Source of the DNA: Paludisphaera mucosa
GTDB taxonomy: Bacteria > Planctomycetota > Planctomycetia > Isosphaerales > Isosphaeraceae
Assembly: GCF_029589435.1 (NCBI RefSeq)
Contig: NZ_JARRAG010000002.1
Location: 4,402,001 to 4,466,000, forward strand
Length of the DNA: 64,000 nucleotides
Reading direction: 5' to 3'
The notes below the pieces were generated by a model, which saw only the letters and a list, made by a program, of their open reading frames with translations, was not told where the DNA came from and searched no databases. Both the position numbers and the translations under genes were made by a program. Shown here in pieces: positions 54,106-64,000 of this stretch; within the stretch, counting starts at the first letter, position 1, and every line of letters starts with the position of its first letter.

Positions 54106-54281
54106 GGCCGACGTCGCGACGCTCCCGGCCCCGGGCGGGGACGGGGACGCCGGAAGGGAAGGAAACCCACGGCCGGCCGACGCGGCCCTCGTCATCATCG
54201 ATCCGCCCTTCGCGGCGGTGCGTCGACGCCTCCCCACCCCCGGCCTCTCTTGCGGGCCGGTTCCGTTCAGGAGTCTCCTTC

Positions 54282-55409
54282 ATGCTACGTTCCGATAGGA
54301 AAGCGCGTGGCTTCACGCTGATCGAACTGCTGGTGGTCATCGCCATCATCGCCGTCTTGATCGCCCTCCTCCTCCCGGCCGTGCAGTCGGCCCGCGAGGC
54401 CGCCCGCCGCGCCCAGTGCATCAACAATCTGAAGCAGATCGGCCTGGCGATGCACAACTACCACTCGGCGAACAATTCGTTCCCGATGGGCGTCGCGGCT
54501 TCGTACAACACGCTCAACGGGTCGAACCCCTGCGTCGCCTGGTCCGGTTGGAGCGTCCACTCGCTGCTGCTGACGTCGATGGAGCAGACGGCGATCTACA
54601 ACGCCGCCAACTTCCAGCTCGACCCGCTGCAGGGCGTCGGCTGGGACATCAACCAGACCTCCTGGTCGACCAAGATCGCCTCGTTCCTGTGCCCCTCCGA
54701 CGGCAACGCGGGCAAGGCGGGCTACAACAGCTACTACGCCAGCCGGGGCACGACGTTCGACGCCGACTACCAGGTCAGCCAGAACGCGCCGCCGAACTGC
54801 GGCGGCACCAAGAGCACCGGCGTCTTCTCGTACCAGACGACCTACGGCATCTCCGACATCACGGACGGGACGTCCAACACGGTCGCCTTCAGCGAGGGCC
54901 TGGTCGGAGCGAACGACAACCGCGCCCGGCCGTTCCTCACGGGCGTCAACGTCGACAGCCTGAGCAGCATCGGGTCCGACCCGACGAAGTCGCAGGACGC
55001 CGGCGGCATGCTGGCGATGGGCGAGATGCCGCCGGGCGCCGCGTTCTCAAGCGTCCTGCAGACGTGCTCGCAGGCCTTCCAGACCGCGACGTCGGGCGGC
55101 GGCCTCTCCTCCAACCGCGGCGGCCACTGGGCCTGGGGCACCGAGGGCTTCACGCTGTTCAACACCCTCGTCCCGCCCAACTCGACGCAGTACACCTGGT
55201 CGACCTGCCGGTTCGGCTGCGGCACCTGCGGCGTCGGCTCGGCGGACCACACCCACCTGACGAACGCCAACAGCAACCACTCCGGCGGCGTGAACGTCCT
55301 CTTCGGCGACGGCAGCACCCGGTTCGTCAAGAACTCGGTCGCCATGAACATCTGGTGGGCCCTCGGCACCAAGAACGGCGGCGAGATCATCAGCTCCGAC
55401 GCCTATTGA
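54282..55409 (+). CDS. DUF1559 protein (planctomycete pilin-like)
   Basis: 375 residues, CAGGAG upstream. Prepilin-type N-terminus [20 protein letters not shown] with [18 protein letters not shown] and [19 protein letters not shown]-terminus [22 protein letters not shown], then [18 protein letters not shown]. Near-identical opening to the gene at 43.1 kb, but the middle differs. Followed by a strong terminator hairpin. Confidence 0.95.
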   Translation: MLRSDRKARGFTLIELLVVIAIIAVLIALLLPAVQSAREAARRAQCINNLKQIGLAMHNYHSANNSFPMGVAASYNTLNGSNPCVAWSGWSVHSLLLTSMEQTAIYNAANFQLDPLQGVGWDINQTSWSTKIASFLCPSDGNAGKAGYNSYYASRGTTFDADYQVSQNAPPNCGGTKSTGVFSYQTTYGISDITDGTSNTVAFSEGLVGANDNRARPFLTGVNVDSLSSIGSDPTKSQDAGGMLAMGEMPPGAAFSSVLQTCSQAFQTATSGGGLSSNRGGHWAWGTEGFTLFNTLVPPNSTQYTWSTCRFGCGTCGVGSADHTHLTNANSNHSGGVNVLFGDGSTRFVKNSVAMNIWWALGTKNGGEIISSDAY

Positions 55410-55450
55410 TCGCCGGGACGCCCCCGCGAGTTTCCCCTCGTCTCCACACC

Positions 55451-55479
55451 GACCCGTCGCGGCCCGCCCGCGGCGGGTC
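55451..55479 (+). terminator. Terminator hairpin after DUF1559 gene
   Basis: A ~12-bp G/C-rich stem with one G-T pair (55451-55462 with 55468-55479) and a 5-base loop, followed by GTTT. Begins 42 bases after the stop. Confidence 0.6.
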
Positions 55480-55585
55480 GTTTCGCGCGCATCCCGAGAC
55501 CCGCCCCGCAGCGGCCTATGGAAGCGCCGCGGGCCGCGTTACGATGAGGCGCAGGTGGGGGACCAGCCGTCCGGGGGGCATCGGG

Positions 55586-58321
55586 ATGAATCGTTCGGGC
55601 GGAGGGCGGATCGACGCCGAGCCGGAGGCGCGACGGCCGCTGGACGCGATCTTCGCGCCGCGCACGGTGGCGGTGGTGGGGGCGACGGAGAAGGCGGGGA
55701 GCCCGGGCCGCGCGGTGCTCTGGAACCTGATCAGCAACCCGTTCGGCGCGACGATCTTCCCCATCAACCCCAACCGCCGGAACGTGCTGGGGATCAAGGC
55801 GTACAAGGACGTCGCCTCGGTGCCCGACCCGGTCGACCTGGCCATCGTGGCGACCCCCGCGGCGACGGTCCCCGGGCTGATCTCGGAGTGCGTCGACGCC
55901 GGCGTGAAGGGGGCCGTGGTGATCTCGGCCGGCTTCCGCGAGGTCGGGCCGGACGGGCTCCGTCTGGAGCACGAGGTCCTGGAGCGGGCGCGGCGGGGAC
56001 GGATGCGGATCATCGGCCCCAACTGCCTGGGGGTGATGCGGCCCCACAGCGGCATGAACGCCTCGTTCGCCCCCCGCTCGCCGCGGGCGGGGAGCGTCGG
56101 CTACATCAGCCAGAGCGGCGCGCTCGACATGGCCGTGCTCGACTGGAGCCGCAAGGAGAACGTGGGCTTCAGCGCGTTCGTCTCGGTCGGCTCGATGCTC
56201 GACGTCGGCTGGGGCGACCTGATCGACTACCTGGGCGACGATCCGCACACCAAGAGCATCGTGCTCTACATGGAGTCGATCGGCGACGCGCGGGCCTTCC
56301 TGTCGGCCTCGCGCGAGGTGGCCCTGACGAAGCCGATCATCGTCCTGAAGGCCGGGCGGACCGACGCCGCGGCGCGGGTGGCGGCGACGCACACGGGGGC
56401 GCTCGTCGGCAGTGACGAGGTGCTGGAGGCCGCCTTCCGGCGCGTGGGCGTGCTGCGGGTCGACTCGATCGCCGACGTCTTCGACATGGCCGACGTCCTC
56501 TCCAAGCAGCCCCGCCCCCGCGGGCCCAGGCTGGCGATCGTCACCAACGCCGGCGGCCCGGGCGTGCTGGCGACCGACGCCCTCGTCGAGCACGGCGGCG
56601 CGCTGGCCGAGCCCTCGCCGGACGCCATCCGGGCCCTCGACCTGTTCCTCCCCGAGGGCTGGAGCCGCGAGAACCCGGTCGACGTCCTCAGCGACGCCGA
56701 CGCCGAGCGCTTCGGCAAGGCGGTGGAGGTCCTCGCCGGCGACGACGCGGTCGACGGCCTGCTGACGATCCTCACCCCCCAGGCCGTCACCGACCCCACG
56801 GCCGTCGCCGGCCGGCTGAGGAAGCACGCGAAGGTCTTCGGCAAGCCCGTGCTCGCCTGCTGGATGGGGGGCGAGTCGATCGAGCCGGGGACGGCCCTCC
56901 TCAACGAGGCCGGGGTCCCCACCTACCCCCATCCCGACGCCGCCGCCCGCGTCTTCGCGCTCATGTGGCGGTCGTCCTACAACCTGCAGGGCCTCTACGA
57001 GACCCCGACGCGGCCCGCCGACGACGCGGCCGCCGACTCCCCCCGCGAGCGGGCCGAGGCGATCCTGGCGGCCGTCCGGGCCGAGGGGCGGACGATCCTG
57101 ACCGAGGCCGAGTCGAAGAGGATCTTGACGCTCTACGACGTGGCGACCGTCCCCACGACGGTCGTCCAGACGGCCGACGAGGCGGCGACGGCGGCCGAGG
57201 GCTTCGGCTGGCCGGTCGCGGTCAAGCTGAACTCGACGACCATCACCCACAAGAGCGACGTCGGCGGCGTCCGGCTCAACCTCTACGACGCCGACGCCGT
57301 CCGGGGCGCCTTCCGCGCCGTCGAGAGGTCGGTCGAGGCCCACGCCGGGCCCGGGCACTTCCAGGGCGTCGGCGTCCAGCCCATGGTGCAGCCCGAGGGG
57401 GGCGTCGAGGTCTTGCTGGGGAGCAGCCTCGACCCCGAGTTCGGCCCCGTCCTCCTCTTCGGCGCCGGCGGCCGCCACGTCGAGGTCCTGGGCGACCGCG
57501 CGCTCGGCCTGCCGCCCCTGAACACGACCCTGGCCCGGCGGATGATGGAGCAGACCCGGATCTTCGCCGCCCTGAAGGGCGTGCGCGGCCAGACGTCGGT
57601 CGACATGGCGGCGCTGGAGCGGCTGCTGGTCCGGTTCAGCGACCTGGTGGTCGAGCAGCCCTGGATCAAGGAGATCGACGTCAACCCGCTGTTCGCCTCG
57701 CCCGACCGCCTGATCGTCCTCGACGCCAGGATCATCGTCCACGGCCCCGTGATCCACGCCCAGGACCTGCCGCGCACGGCGATCCGGCCGTATCCCTCGC
57801 AGTACACCTTCCCGTGGACCTCGAAGAAGGGCGAGGCGCTGACGATCCGCCCGATCCGCCCCGAGGACGAGCCGCTGCTGGTGGACTTCCACGCCACGCT
57901 GTCGGAGCGGAGCGTCTCGTTCCGCTACTTCCACGCGATGAAGTACAGCACCCGCGTCGCCCACGAGCGCCTGACGCGCATCTGCTTCATCGACTACGAC
58001 CGCGAGATGGCGCTGGTGGCCGACCGCAAGGACCCCGAGACGGGCGAGCGCAAGGTGCTGGGCGTCGGCCGATTGAGCAAGATCCGCGGCACCGACGAGG
58101 CCGAGTTCGCCCTCCTCGTCAGCGACCAGTTCCAGGGCCGCGGCCTGGGCAGCGAGCTGCTGCGTCGGGTTTTGCAGGTCGGCCGCGACGAGCACGTCGG
58201 CCGCGTCCGGGGCGACGTCCTCCCCGAGAACGTCGAGATGCTCCGCGTCTGCGAGAAGATCGGCTTCAGGCTCGCCCGCGACATCGACGACGGCGTCGTC
58301 CGGGCGGAGATGGAGTTGTAG
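55586..58321 (+). CDS. NDP-forming acyl-CoA synthetase / GNAT acetyltransferase fusion (Pat-like)
   Basis: 911 residues. Domain order: CoA-binding (residues ~20-145, [20 protein letters not shown]), ligase CoA domain (~165-310), ATP-grasp (~500-740, [19 protein letters not shown]) and a C-terminal GNAT (~755-911, [28 protein letters not shown]). This is the layout of protein lysine acetyltransferase Pat/PatZ. In the bacterial Pat enzymes the synthetase His is usually replaced. Here [19 protein letters not shown] keeps His269, aligned with the phospho-His of archaeal ADP-forming synthetases, so the synthetase half may still be active. Start is [17 protein letters not shown] after a GGGGGG stretch. 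Monocistronic. Confidence 0.85.
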   Translation: MNRSGGGRIDAEPEARRPLDAIFAPRTVAVVGATEKAGSPGRAVLWNLISNPFGATIFPINPNRRNVLGIKAYKDVASVPDPVDLAIVATPAATVPGLISECVDAGVKGAVVISAGFREVGPDGLRLEHEVLERARRGRMRIIGPNCLGVMRPHSGMNASFAPRSPRAGSVGYISQSGALDMAVLDWSRKENVGFSAFVSVGSMLDVGWGDLIDYLGDDPHTKSIVLYMESIGDARAFLSASREVALTKPIIVLKAGRTDAAARVAATHTGALVGSDEVLEAAFRRVGVLRVDSIADVFDMADVLSKQPRPRGPRLAIVTNAGGPGVLATDALVEHGGALAEPSPDAIRALDLFLPEGWSRENPVDVLSDADAERFGKAVEVLAGDDAVDGLLTILTPQAVTDPTAVAGRLRKHAKVFGKPVLACWMGGESIEPGTALLNEAGVPTYPHPDAAARVFALMWRSSYNLQGLYETPTRPADDAAADSPRERAEAILAAVRAEGRTILTEAESKRILTLYDVATVPTTVVQTADEAATAAEGFGWPVAVKLNSTTITHKSDVGGVRLNLYDADAVRGAFRAVERSVEAHAGPGHFQGVGVQPMVQPEGGVEVLLGSSLDPEFGPVLLFGAGGRHVEVLGDRALGLPPLNTTLARRMMEQTRIFAALKGVRGQTSVDMAALERLLVRFSDLVVEQPWIKEIDVNPLFASPDRLIVLDARIIVHGPVIHAQDLPRTAIRPYPSQYTFPWTSKKGEALTIRPIRPEDEPLLVDFHATLSERSVSFRYFHAMKYSTRVAHERLTRICFIDYDREMALVADRKDPETGERKVLGVGRLSKIRGTDEAEFALLVSDQFQGRGLGSELLRRVLQVGRDEHVGRVRGDVLPENVEMLRVCEKIGFRLARDIDDGVVRAEMEL

Positions 58322-58440
58322 GCCCGTCCATCCGCGGCGGCCGGCGAGGGGACGGGTTCCTCTGGCCGGATCCCGGGCTTGGTGGTAAAACGCCGCGGAC
58401 GTCGGGTCGCGGCCATCTTCCACCCTCGGATCGAGCGGGC

Positions 58441-59469
58441 ATGAGGCGCAATCCCCATCGGCTTCTGATCGGGCTCGCGGTCGCGGTCGCCGCATCCGTC
58501 CCCGCACGGGCGGCGACGGAGATCAAGCTGGAGAAGGGCTACCTGGCCGGCGTGGTGGAGAAGCTGCCGCCGAACCGATTCGACCAGGACGGGAAGTACC
58601 GCGGGTCGGTCCATTCGTACCGGCTCGTGGGGATCGACCCCAGGATGCGCAAGCTCCTGGCGGCGTTCACGGCCGAGGGGGAGTATCGGCCGCCGGCTTC
58701 GGGGCCGATCGGCGAGAACGCGGCGCGGGCCAAGGACCACGTCGACGGCTGGCGGAAGTTCCGGTTCGAGATCAAGGCGAGCGTCAACATCGAGGCCGGG
58801 CTCGACGGCTCGCCCAAGTTCCGGGTCGACGTCGACGAGGTCAAGCGGACCGAGCTGGAGGGCGTCGCCGGCCTGCTGGCCAAGCTGCTGGGCAAGCAGT
58901 TCGACGCCATCGCCACCCAGGTCGTCGACGGCAAGGCCGAGTCGGTCAACCAGAAGCTCAACGCCGAGCTGCTGAAGCGCGCCGCCATGTTCAAGGACTA
59001 CGGCGTCCTCTGCGGCCTCGACTACGCGCCCGAGTTCGTCGTCCTCCGCTTCGACCTGACCCGGCTCGACCGCCAGGGGCAACTGGGATACGTCTACGCC
59101 GAGCCGCGCCCGGGGGCCTTGCCGCTGCACCGCTGGATGAACGTGCGGACGGGCGGGCATCGCTACACGCTCTCGGAGACGATCGACGTCGGCGGGGCCT
59201 TCACCGCCGAAGGGGTGGCCTGCTACGTCCCCGCCGCCGAGACGCCGGGCGCCGTCCCCGTCGAGCTGCTCCGCGGCCGCATCGACCACCTCTACACGAC
59301 CGACGCGAAGTCCGAACACATCCGCCCCCGCCTCTACCGCACCGAGGGCGTCGCCTTCCACGTCCTCTCCGCGCCGGCCGAGGGCGCCGTGCCGCTCTAT
59401 CGCTTCTTCGACGCGAAGCGCGGCCTGCATTTCTACACGACCCATCCCCACGCCGAGTTCGCGAAGTAA
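58441..59469 (+). CDS. Exported protein with C-terminal DUF5648 (lectin-like) repeats
   Basis: 342 residues, signal peptide LLIGLAVAVAASVPARAA. The first ~230 residues are an unknown alpha/beta domain (YLAGVVEKLPPNRFDQDGKYRG, FEIKASVNIEAGLDGSPKF). The C-terminal ~110 residues contain DUF5648-type units: LPLHRWMNVRTGGHRYTLSE, HLYTTDAKSEHIRP and PLYRFFDAKRGLHFYTTHP, which may bind glycans. Likely an extracytoplasmic binding protein. ATG at 58441; RBS weak. Confidence 0.75.
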   Translation: MRRNPHRLLIGLAVAVAASVPARAATEIKLEKGYLAGVVEKLPPNRFDQDGKYRGSVHSYRLVGIDPRMRKLLAAFTAEGEYRPPASGPIGENAARAKDHVDGWRKFRFEIKASVNIEAGLDGSPKFRVDVDEVKRTELEGVAGLLAKLLGKQFDAIATQVVDGKAESVNQKLNAELLKRAAMFKDYGVLCGLDYAPEFVVLRFDLTRLDRQGQLGYVYAEPRPGALPLHRWMNVRTGGHRYTLSETIDVGGAFTAEGVACYVPAAETPGAVPVELLRGRIDHLYTTDAKSEHIRPRLYRTEGVAFHVLSAPAEGAVPLYRFFDAKRGLHFYTTHPHAEFAK

Positions 59470-59629
59470 CCCGGAGGAGACGGCCGCTTCTGCCCGGGAA
59501 TCCGTCCCAGGGTTGTCTCCGTCGAGCGTCCGAAGACAGGTAAGTACGGACGGGGCTCGCGGCCGCGAAGGCCGAAACGAGCCGCGAAACCGATGTTTAC
59601 CCCTCTGACGAACGAACGGAGAGGCTGCC

Positions 59630-59935
59630 ATGCGCGGATCGAAACGGTTCCTGGCCACCCTGGCGGTGATCGCCATTCTCGGGCTGTTCGACCATCATCC
59701 CGCCCGGGCGGACGACCGCCGCGGATTCCGGCCCCCGGGCCGATTCAAGAACTTCGACGACGGCTTCCGGCCGGGCTTCCCCCGCAACTCCGGGCCGTTC
59801 CCGGGCGACTTCCGCCGGGGACGCGGCCCTCGTTTCTGCTGGTGCGGCTTCGACTTCTACAGCCACCCGGGAGTCCACCATCACCATGACCGTCGTCCGG
59901 GCTTCGGCACGTTCCCCGGCCGGTGGTGGTTCTGA
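59630..59935 (+). CDS. Small secreted Arg/Phe/Gly-rich protein
   Basis: 101 residues, GGAGAGG upstream. The signal peptide is LATLAVIAILGLFDHHPARA. The mature part is Arg/Phe/Gly/Pro-rich (FRPPGRFKNFDDGFRPGFP) with a Cys pair (FCWCGFDFYSHPGVHHHH) and a His cluster that could bind metal. It ends GRWWF. No family. Monocistronic; converges with the YiiX-like gene. Confidence 0.72.
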   Translation: MRGSKRFLATLAVIAILGLFDHHPARADDRRGFRPPGRFKNFDDGFRPGFPRNSGPFPGDFRRGRGPRFCWCGFDFYSHPGVHHHHDRRPGFGTFPGRWWF

Positions 59936-59969
59936 GGCCGACGACCGGCAGCCTGTTCGATGGATGCGA

Positions 59970-61061
59970 TCAGGGAAGCCAGGCGCCGGCCGTGGTCGTG
60001 GTCTGGGCGGGGATCTCCAGGCGGCCGACTTCGTCGAGGACGCCCACCATCCCCAGCCGGACGACGTCCCCCGGCGCGAGGCCGTTGGCCTGGCTCAGCG
60101 TGACGCCCGCCTTGATGAAGGCGTAGCGCACGAGCTGCGAGCAGGCGAACGTGCCGTTGTCGATGATGCTCGAAGGGAGCCGTTCGGCCCGGCTCAGGAC
60201 GCCGACGACGCCCGGCAGCCCCTCGGAGAGGTGGGCGATCACGGCGGACAGCTTCTGGGCCTCGAGGGCGGCGAGACCCACGAAGTTGTAGGCGTCGCCC
60301 TCCTGGGCCTGGGCCGCGCGGATCGCCGTGCGGGCCTGGGCCGCGGACAGGTCGGGCACCCGCAGGACGCCCACGCGGTTCGACTCGCTCAGCAGGTCGG
60401 CCAGGCTGCGCGTATGGACGCCGGCGCCCACCGCGTCGATGATCTGGCCGTCGCCGATGTAGAGCGCGACGTGGCTGTACCGCGACCAGTGCGCCAGCTC
60501 GATCCCCTGCGACGTCAGGCCCGGCGTGCAGCGGACGATGATGTCGCCGGGCTTCAACGCGTCGGCCGACACGACCCCGAGCGAGGCGAACGGATCGCCC
60601 GGGCCGAACGTGTCGAGGAGCGTGTCCAGCACGTCGTCGCTCGCCGCCGACACGACCGCGGAGGGCTGCGCCCGACTCGTCGCGACGATCTGGGCCAGCG
60701 ACTGCCGCACCTGGGTGACGGCGGCGTCGGCCCCGGGCCGGGATTTCGCGAGATCCTGGAGAACGGGATCCGCGATCCGCAGGATCGCATTGGCGATGTC
60801 GGCCTGCTGCTCGATGCTCCCCGCGCCGACGCCCGATCCCGGTCGCGACGACCGGAGATGCCCATGACCGAGCGGGGCCCGCGGCCGGGCGACCGAGCCC
60901 TGCGCCTGGATCGGGCCGCGTTGCGCCCGGTCGACCTCCGTCGCCAGACCATGAAGGTCTCGCCACGAGATCGCGCCGAGCGGGGCGGCGGAGAGGAGCT
61001 GTCGTCGCTCCATGACGTCCATCGACGGCTTGCAGGTCTTCTTCGGTCGACTGTACCGCAT
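59970..61061 (-). CDS. YiiX/YebB-like (NlpC/P60 superfamily) exported hydrolase
   Basis: 363 residues. The N-terminus carries VMERRQLLSAAP, an LEPR-XLL-like motif (start may be the ATG at 61022). Residues ~50-150 are a variable helical region. The papain-like domain at ~165-340 has KPGDIIVRCTPG, WSRYSHVALYIGDGQIIDA (catalytic His) and TFACSQLVRYAFIKAG (catalytic Cys), the circularly permuted YiiX arrangement. It probably cleaves an amide or thioester bond at the cell envelope. Monocistronic. Confidence 0.82.
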   Translation of the reverse strand: MRYSRPKKTCKPSMDVMERRQLLSAAPLGAISWRDLHGLATEVDRAQRGPIQAQGSVARPRAPLGHGHLRSSRPGSGVGAGSIEQQADIANAILRIADPVLQDLAKSRPGADAAVTQVRQSLAQIVATSRAQPSAVVSAASDDVLDTLLDTFGPGDPFASLGVVSADALKPGDIIVRCTPGLTSQGIELAHWSRYSHVALYIGDGQIIDAVGAGVHTRSLADLLSESNRVGVLRVPDLSAAQARTAIRAAQAQEGDAYNFVGLAALEAQKLSAVIAHLSEGLPGVVGVLSRAERLPSSIIDNGTFACSQLVRYAFIKAGVTLSQANGLAPGDVVRLGMVGVLDEVGRLEIPAQTTTTAGAWLP

Positions 61062-61310
61062 CGTGAAGCAGCCCTCGCTTCATGTTCGCAATCGAAAATC
61101 ACCCGCGCTCAGCCGCCTCGGCCGCCTGCGGGCCCTGAGGCCCGCGGCGGACTCCGACGTCCGGGAACGGCCTCACCGCGAACCATCCTCACGAACCATA
61201 GATCACGTTTCCGTGGTCGTCAGAATCACGACGTCGACGAGCGTCCCCGCCGCCGCAAAGGCGGAAAACTCGAGACCCGGCCGCGCCTCAAGGCTGCAGC
61301 GGGCCATCGA

Positions 61311-62735
61311 TCAGGCCCCGGGCTTGAGCGCCGCTTCGAGGCCCTTGGTCAGCACGGCCTCGGCGTCGGGGCCGACCCAGCACCAGTCGCGGAGGTTGGA
61401 GTCGTCCTCGGCGACGCGGTCGGCGGTGGGGATGTAGCCGGTGGCTGCGTCGCCGTAGCCGATCGCGACGACGACCTTGTCGGGCCGCAGCTTTTGGGCG
61501 AGGAGCTGGTAGGCGACGTAGGTCTCGCCGGGGCAGAGGACCAGCACGACGGGTCCGAGGTCGAGCGCGGGGAGGTCGATCGGGCGGCCGTCGGCGAGGC
61601 GCTTGCGCCAGCTCAGGCCCATCGCGGCGAGGCACTGGCCGAACGGCTTCGCATGATCGAGCAGTCGCGCGTTCAGGTCGGCCTCGGTGAATCCGGCGTC
61701 GTCGCGAGCGGTGAACTTCAGGGGCTCGATCCGGAGCGCGGCGTGTTCGAGGGGCTCGCGGCGGGCGGCGTCCCAGGCGCGGGCCATGGCGTCTTCGAGG
61801 CGGGCGGCGAGTTCAGGCCGGCGGGCGGGATCGCCGTCGTTGTACTTGCCCGCCGTGACGTCGCCGCCGCAGCCCGACGCGTAGACCTGCACCACGCCGG
61901 GCAGGGCCTTCTGGCGGGCGCGGCGGGCCATGCCGACGAAATCGGCCGAAACCTCGCCCTTGCCGTAGTAGCTCATCGGGTGGATGGCGAAGTGGTTGAA
62001 GGCCGCCAGCGGCTCGTCGCCTTCCCAGAAGCCGACGACGGTGACGAACGGGTCGATGAGCCCCTCGTCGGCCTCGCGCGCCCGAGGGTCCTTCGATGCG
62101 CTCGTGCGGTCGTGGACGACCGTCCCGTCGGGGCGGACGTAGCGTCGGCTCGACGCCACCCGCTCGGCCTTCGCGCGGCCCACGCCGACGTGCGTCACCC
62201 GCCGCGGCGGCTTCGCGACGGCCTTGGCGACGGCCCGCGCGACCCGGCCGACGACCAGCGAGTGGAAGGCCAGGTTGCAGACCCGCCCCGCGCAGCCGTG
62301 CCGCTCCAGGATCCGCTCGGCCTCCAGGTCGGCGATGGGGGCGTCGTGCTGATGGACGGCCGAGAGCAGGACGCAGCGCGGATCGGTGCCGGCGGCCTCG
62401 GCGATCGCCTCACGCCAGCGATCGTAGGCGTCGTTGCGGATCTCGCACCAGTCGACCGCGACCAGCACGACGGGCTTCTCCAGCGAGCCGCCGCGGAGGA
62501 CGAGCCCGATCGCCTCCAGCGGGTCGGCGACGCCCTTGACCGCCGCGATGCCGCCCCCCATGCAAGGGTGCCCGATCGGCGGAGTGACGTCGGCCGAGAA
62601 CGTGAAAAGCTCCCAAGGCCGGCCCGCCTCGCGGCCGGCGGACAGGGCCCGCGGGCCACTAATCGCGGCCGCCAGCACGCCGAGGACGTCGCGACGGGAG
62701 AAAGGGGCGTCGAGCGCGCGGGTGTGATTGAGCAT
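61311..62735 (-). CDS. Neutral/alkaline ceramidase-like protein, Tat-exported
   Basis: 474 residues. The N-terminus has SRRDVLGVLAAAISG, a twin-arginine export signal. The mature protein begins FTFSADVTPPIGHPC, followed by VDWCEIRNDAYDRWREA, LLSAVHQHDAP and NHFAIHPMSYYGKG (probable zinc His residues) and YASGCGGDVTAGKYND (active-site Gly block), as in neutral ceramidase-like domains. Diverged from the protein at 11-12 kb (Sec signal). Substrate unknown. Confidence 0.84.
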   Translation of the reverse strand: MLNHTRALDAPFSRRDVLGVLAAAISGPRALSAGREAGRPWELFTFSADVTPPIGHPCMGGGIAAVKGVADPLEAIGLVLRGGSLEKPVVLVAVDWCEIRNDAYDRWREAIAEAAGTDPRCVLLSAVHQHDAPIADLEAERILERHGCAGRVCNLAFHSLVVGRVARAVAKAVAKPPRRVTHVGVGRAKAERVASSRRYVRPDGTVVHDRTSASKDPRAREADEGLIDPFVTVVGFWEGDEPLAAFNHFAIHPMSYYGKGEVSADFVGMARRARQKALPGVVQVYASGCGGDVTAGKYNDGDPARRPELAARLEDAMARAWDAARREPLEHAALRIEPLKFTARDDAGFTEADLNARLLDHAKPFGQCLAAMGLSWRKRLADGRPIDLPALDLGPVVLVLCPGETYVAYQLLAQKLRPDKVVVAIGYGDAATGYIPTADRVAEDDSNLRDWCWVGPDAEAVLTKGLEAALKPGA

Positions 62736-62761
62736 GGCGGTCCCGATCGTCTTGATCCTAC

Positions 62762-64000
62762 CTAGGGCGCGTCCTGATCCAGCATCGTTCGCAGCGAATC
62801 CAGGCCGGTCAAGGGGCGGTTGCGCCGGCGCCAGGCTTCGAAGACCGGGGCGGCGCCGCGGCGGTCGCGGAAGGCGGCGAACGCGGCGATGGCGCGCCAG
62901 GCGGAATCCTCGACGACGACGCAGCGGCCGCGCTGGGATTCGAACTCGGCGAGGGTCGCAGCGACCTGGGTCTTGCCGTGACGGGGCGGGAAGGGCGTCG
63001 AACGGACCGCGACGGCGCGCCAGCCGAGCGCCGCGGCGCGACCTTCCAGCTCATCGATCTGCTTGCCGAGCCAGCCTCCCTGGGCCGCCCGGTTGCAGAG
63101 GCCGGCGACAAATCGGGCGCGGGGGCCCTCGAACGTCACGAACCGGCCGTCGACCTGGACGCGGACCGCATCGGGGGCGTCGCCGGCCTCGTCGCTCGCG
63201 TCGCGGAGCGCCCACGTCAGGGCCTGGGCCAGCTCGGGCTCCTCGGTCGGCACGGGCTCGACCTGGGCGGAGCGGAAGTCGTTCCAGGCCTGCTCGATCT
63301 CGATCAGGGCCCGCTGAGCCTCGTCGGTCGGGCCCGGGCGGGGTGCCCGCGCCGCGTCGTCACGAGGGTACACGGCCATCTTCCCTTCCTCGACGCAGCG
63401 CTCGCGGTACGCCTGGCACTCCTGGAGCACGTCCCTGGCGCGGAGGCCGACCAGGGCCGAGACGAGCGCCTCGGGGACCGGCGCGGTCGGCTCGTCGGGG
63501 TCGGGATCGACGCCGCCCGACCGGAACAGGGATTCGAGCCGCCGCGCGATCAGGGCGCGGACGTCTTCCGGGCCGCAGGGGGTCTCCAGCACAGCGGGGC
63601 GGGGGTCGTTCTCGACGCGGTCGCGGGTCGAGCGCGTGAGCATCGGCTTCAGCTCGTCGTAGAAGTTCTCCAGGCAGGAGACGACGACGATCGCCGAGGG
63701 GACGCGGCTCAGCAGGTCGCAGAGCGTGGCCATCGCCCGGCGGAACTTCGCCGCCGCCTGGTCCAGGTCGAAGACGTCTTCGAGCTGGTCCAAGCAGATC
63801 ACCAGCGGGGCGCGCTCGACGGCGTGGATCAGCCCGCCGATCCGGGCGATCATCCGCGAAGGGGCGTCGGCGTAGGTGTTCGGGTCGACGTCCCCAAGGT
63901 AGCGACGGTCGCGGTCGTTCAGGTCCTCGCAGCGCAGGTATTTCACCAGCCGCGCGTGGATGGCCGGGTCGCCCGCCTGCAGGTACAGGAGGGCCTGGAT
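62762..64000 (-). CDS. P-loop (AAA/STAND-like) ATPase, 5' part outside window
   Basis: 412 residues visible; the frame is open through the right edge (bases 63947-64000 read IQALLYLQAGDPAIHARLV), so the Walker A lies outside. PLVICLDQLEDVFDLD is a strong Walker-B-like motif, followed by SRVPSAIVVVSCLENFYDEL (sensor-1-like) and a winged-helix-like VLETPCGPEDVRALIARRLESLF. A charged linker then leads to a second conserved domain (FPPRHGKTQVAATLAEFES, RCVVVEDSAWRAIAAFAAF). Proteins of this look occur in defence or DNA-processing systems, but the partners are outside the window, so the role is unknown. Confidence 0.7.
   Translation of the reverse strand: MQALLYLQAGDPAIHARLVKYLRCEDLNDRDRRYLGDVDPNTYADAPSRMIARIGGLIHAVERAPLVICLDQLEDVFDLDQAAAKFRRAMATLCDLLSRVPSAIVVVSCLENFYDELKPMLTRSTRDRVENDPRPAVLETPCGPEDVRALIARRLESLFRSGGVDPDPDEPTAPVPEALVSALVGLRARDVLQECQAYRERCVEEGKMAVYPRDDAARAPRPGPTDEAQRALIEIEQAWNDFRSAQVEPVPTEEPELAQALTWALRDASDEAGDAPDAVRVQVDGRFVTFEGPRARFVAGLCNRAAQGGWLGKQIDELEGRAAALGWRAVAVRSTPFPPRHGKTQVAATLAEFESQRGRCVVVEDSAWRAIAAFAAFRDRRGAAPVFEAWRRRNRPLTGLDSLRTMLDQDAP

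Overview
The window reads as chromosome of a planctomycete, most like the Isosphaeraceae (Paludisphaera/Singulisphaera relatives). The basis is the very high GC, three DUF1559 genes with a type-IV-pilin-like N-terminus and H-x-G-G...DG C-terminus, two formylglycine sulfatases, a PEP-CTERM protein, a TIGR03067-type protein, three proteins with an LEPR-XLL-like N-terminal motif, many exported or lipid-modified proteins and two neutral-ceramidase-like genes. No rRNA, tRNA, CRISPR array or intact transposase was seen. Both edges cut a gene.

Layout. 1-6.2 kb: a partial glycerophosphodiesterase, a sulfatase, a large surface protein (Calx-beta domain plus about eight YVDFGPYGLW repeats) and a small conserved unknown. 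6.6-12.7 kb: PhoA-type alkaline phosphatase, GlgC, a PEP-CTERM protein, a ceramidase-like protein and a tiny lipoprotein. 12.8-23.3 kb: AsnB, two polytopic glycosyltransferase-like proteins, a DUF4349 lipoprotein, an OprO/P-type porin, a cysteine-synthase-family enzyme, and a 57-residue DUF1328 protein too short for a 60-residue ORF cut-off. 23.3-32.7 kb: DUF892 ferritin-like protein, TIGR03067 protein, Gdx/SugE exporter, LarA-like protein, a coiled-coil unknown, membrane proteins (DUF2157 plus GDYXXLXY pair), an AHSA1 protein and a left-handed beta-helix protein.

32.9-37.7 kb is the most distinctive part. It is a block of lower GC holding two complete repressor/target divergons: an OhrR-type MarR regulator opposite a three-gene oxidoreductase/SnoaL operon, and a TetR regulator opposite a short-chain dehydrogenase. 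Operator-like repeats lie in both promoters. The block is bracketed by a long imperfect inverted repeat (core 29/30 identical), so it looks like an acquired redox or electrophile-response module.

37.8-49.6 kb returns to host-like sequence: hydrolase, AlkD-like repair protein, second sulfatase, ketopantoate reductase, the first DUF1559 group, a REP-like repeat cluster, and a complete cysPTWA sulfate importer that could take up sulfate freed by the sulfatases. 49.7-64 kb: two more DUF1559 genes, each with a small lipoprotein gene nearby, a sigma-54 activator, a large Pat-like acyl-CoA synthetase/GNAT fusion that keeps the catalytic His, secreted unknowns, a YiiX-like hydrolase, a second ceramidase-like protein and a partial P-loop ATPase at the right edge.

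Convergent gene pairs are tightly packed, and several share a hairpin that includes or touches their stop codons. Functions are inferred from recognisable motifs by eye; no database search was run.
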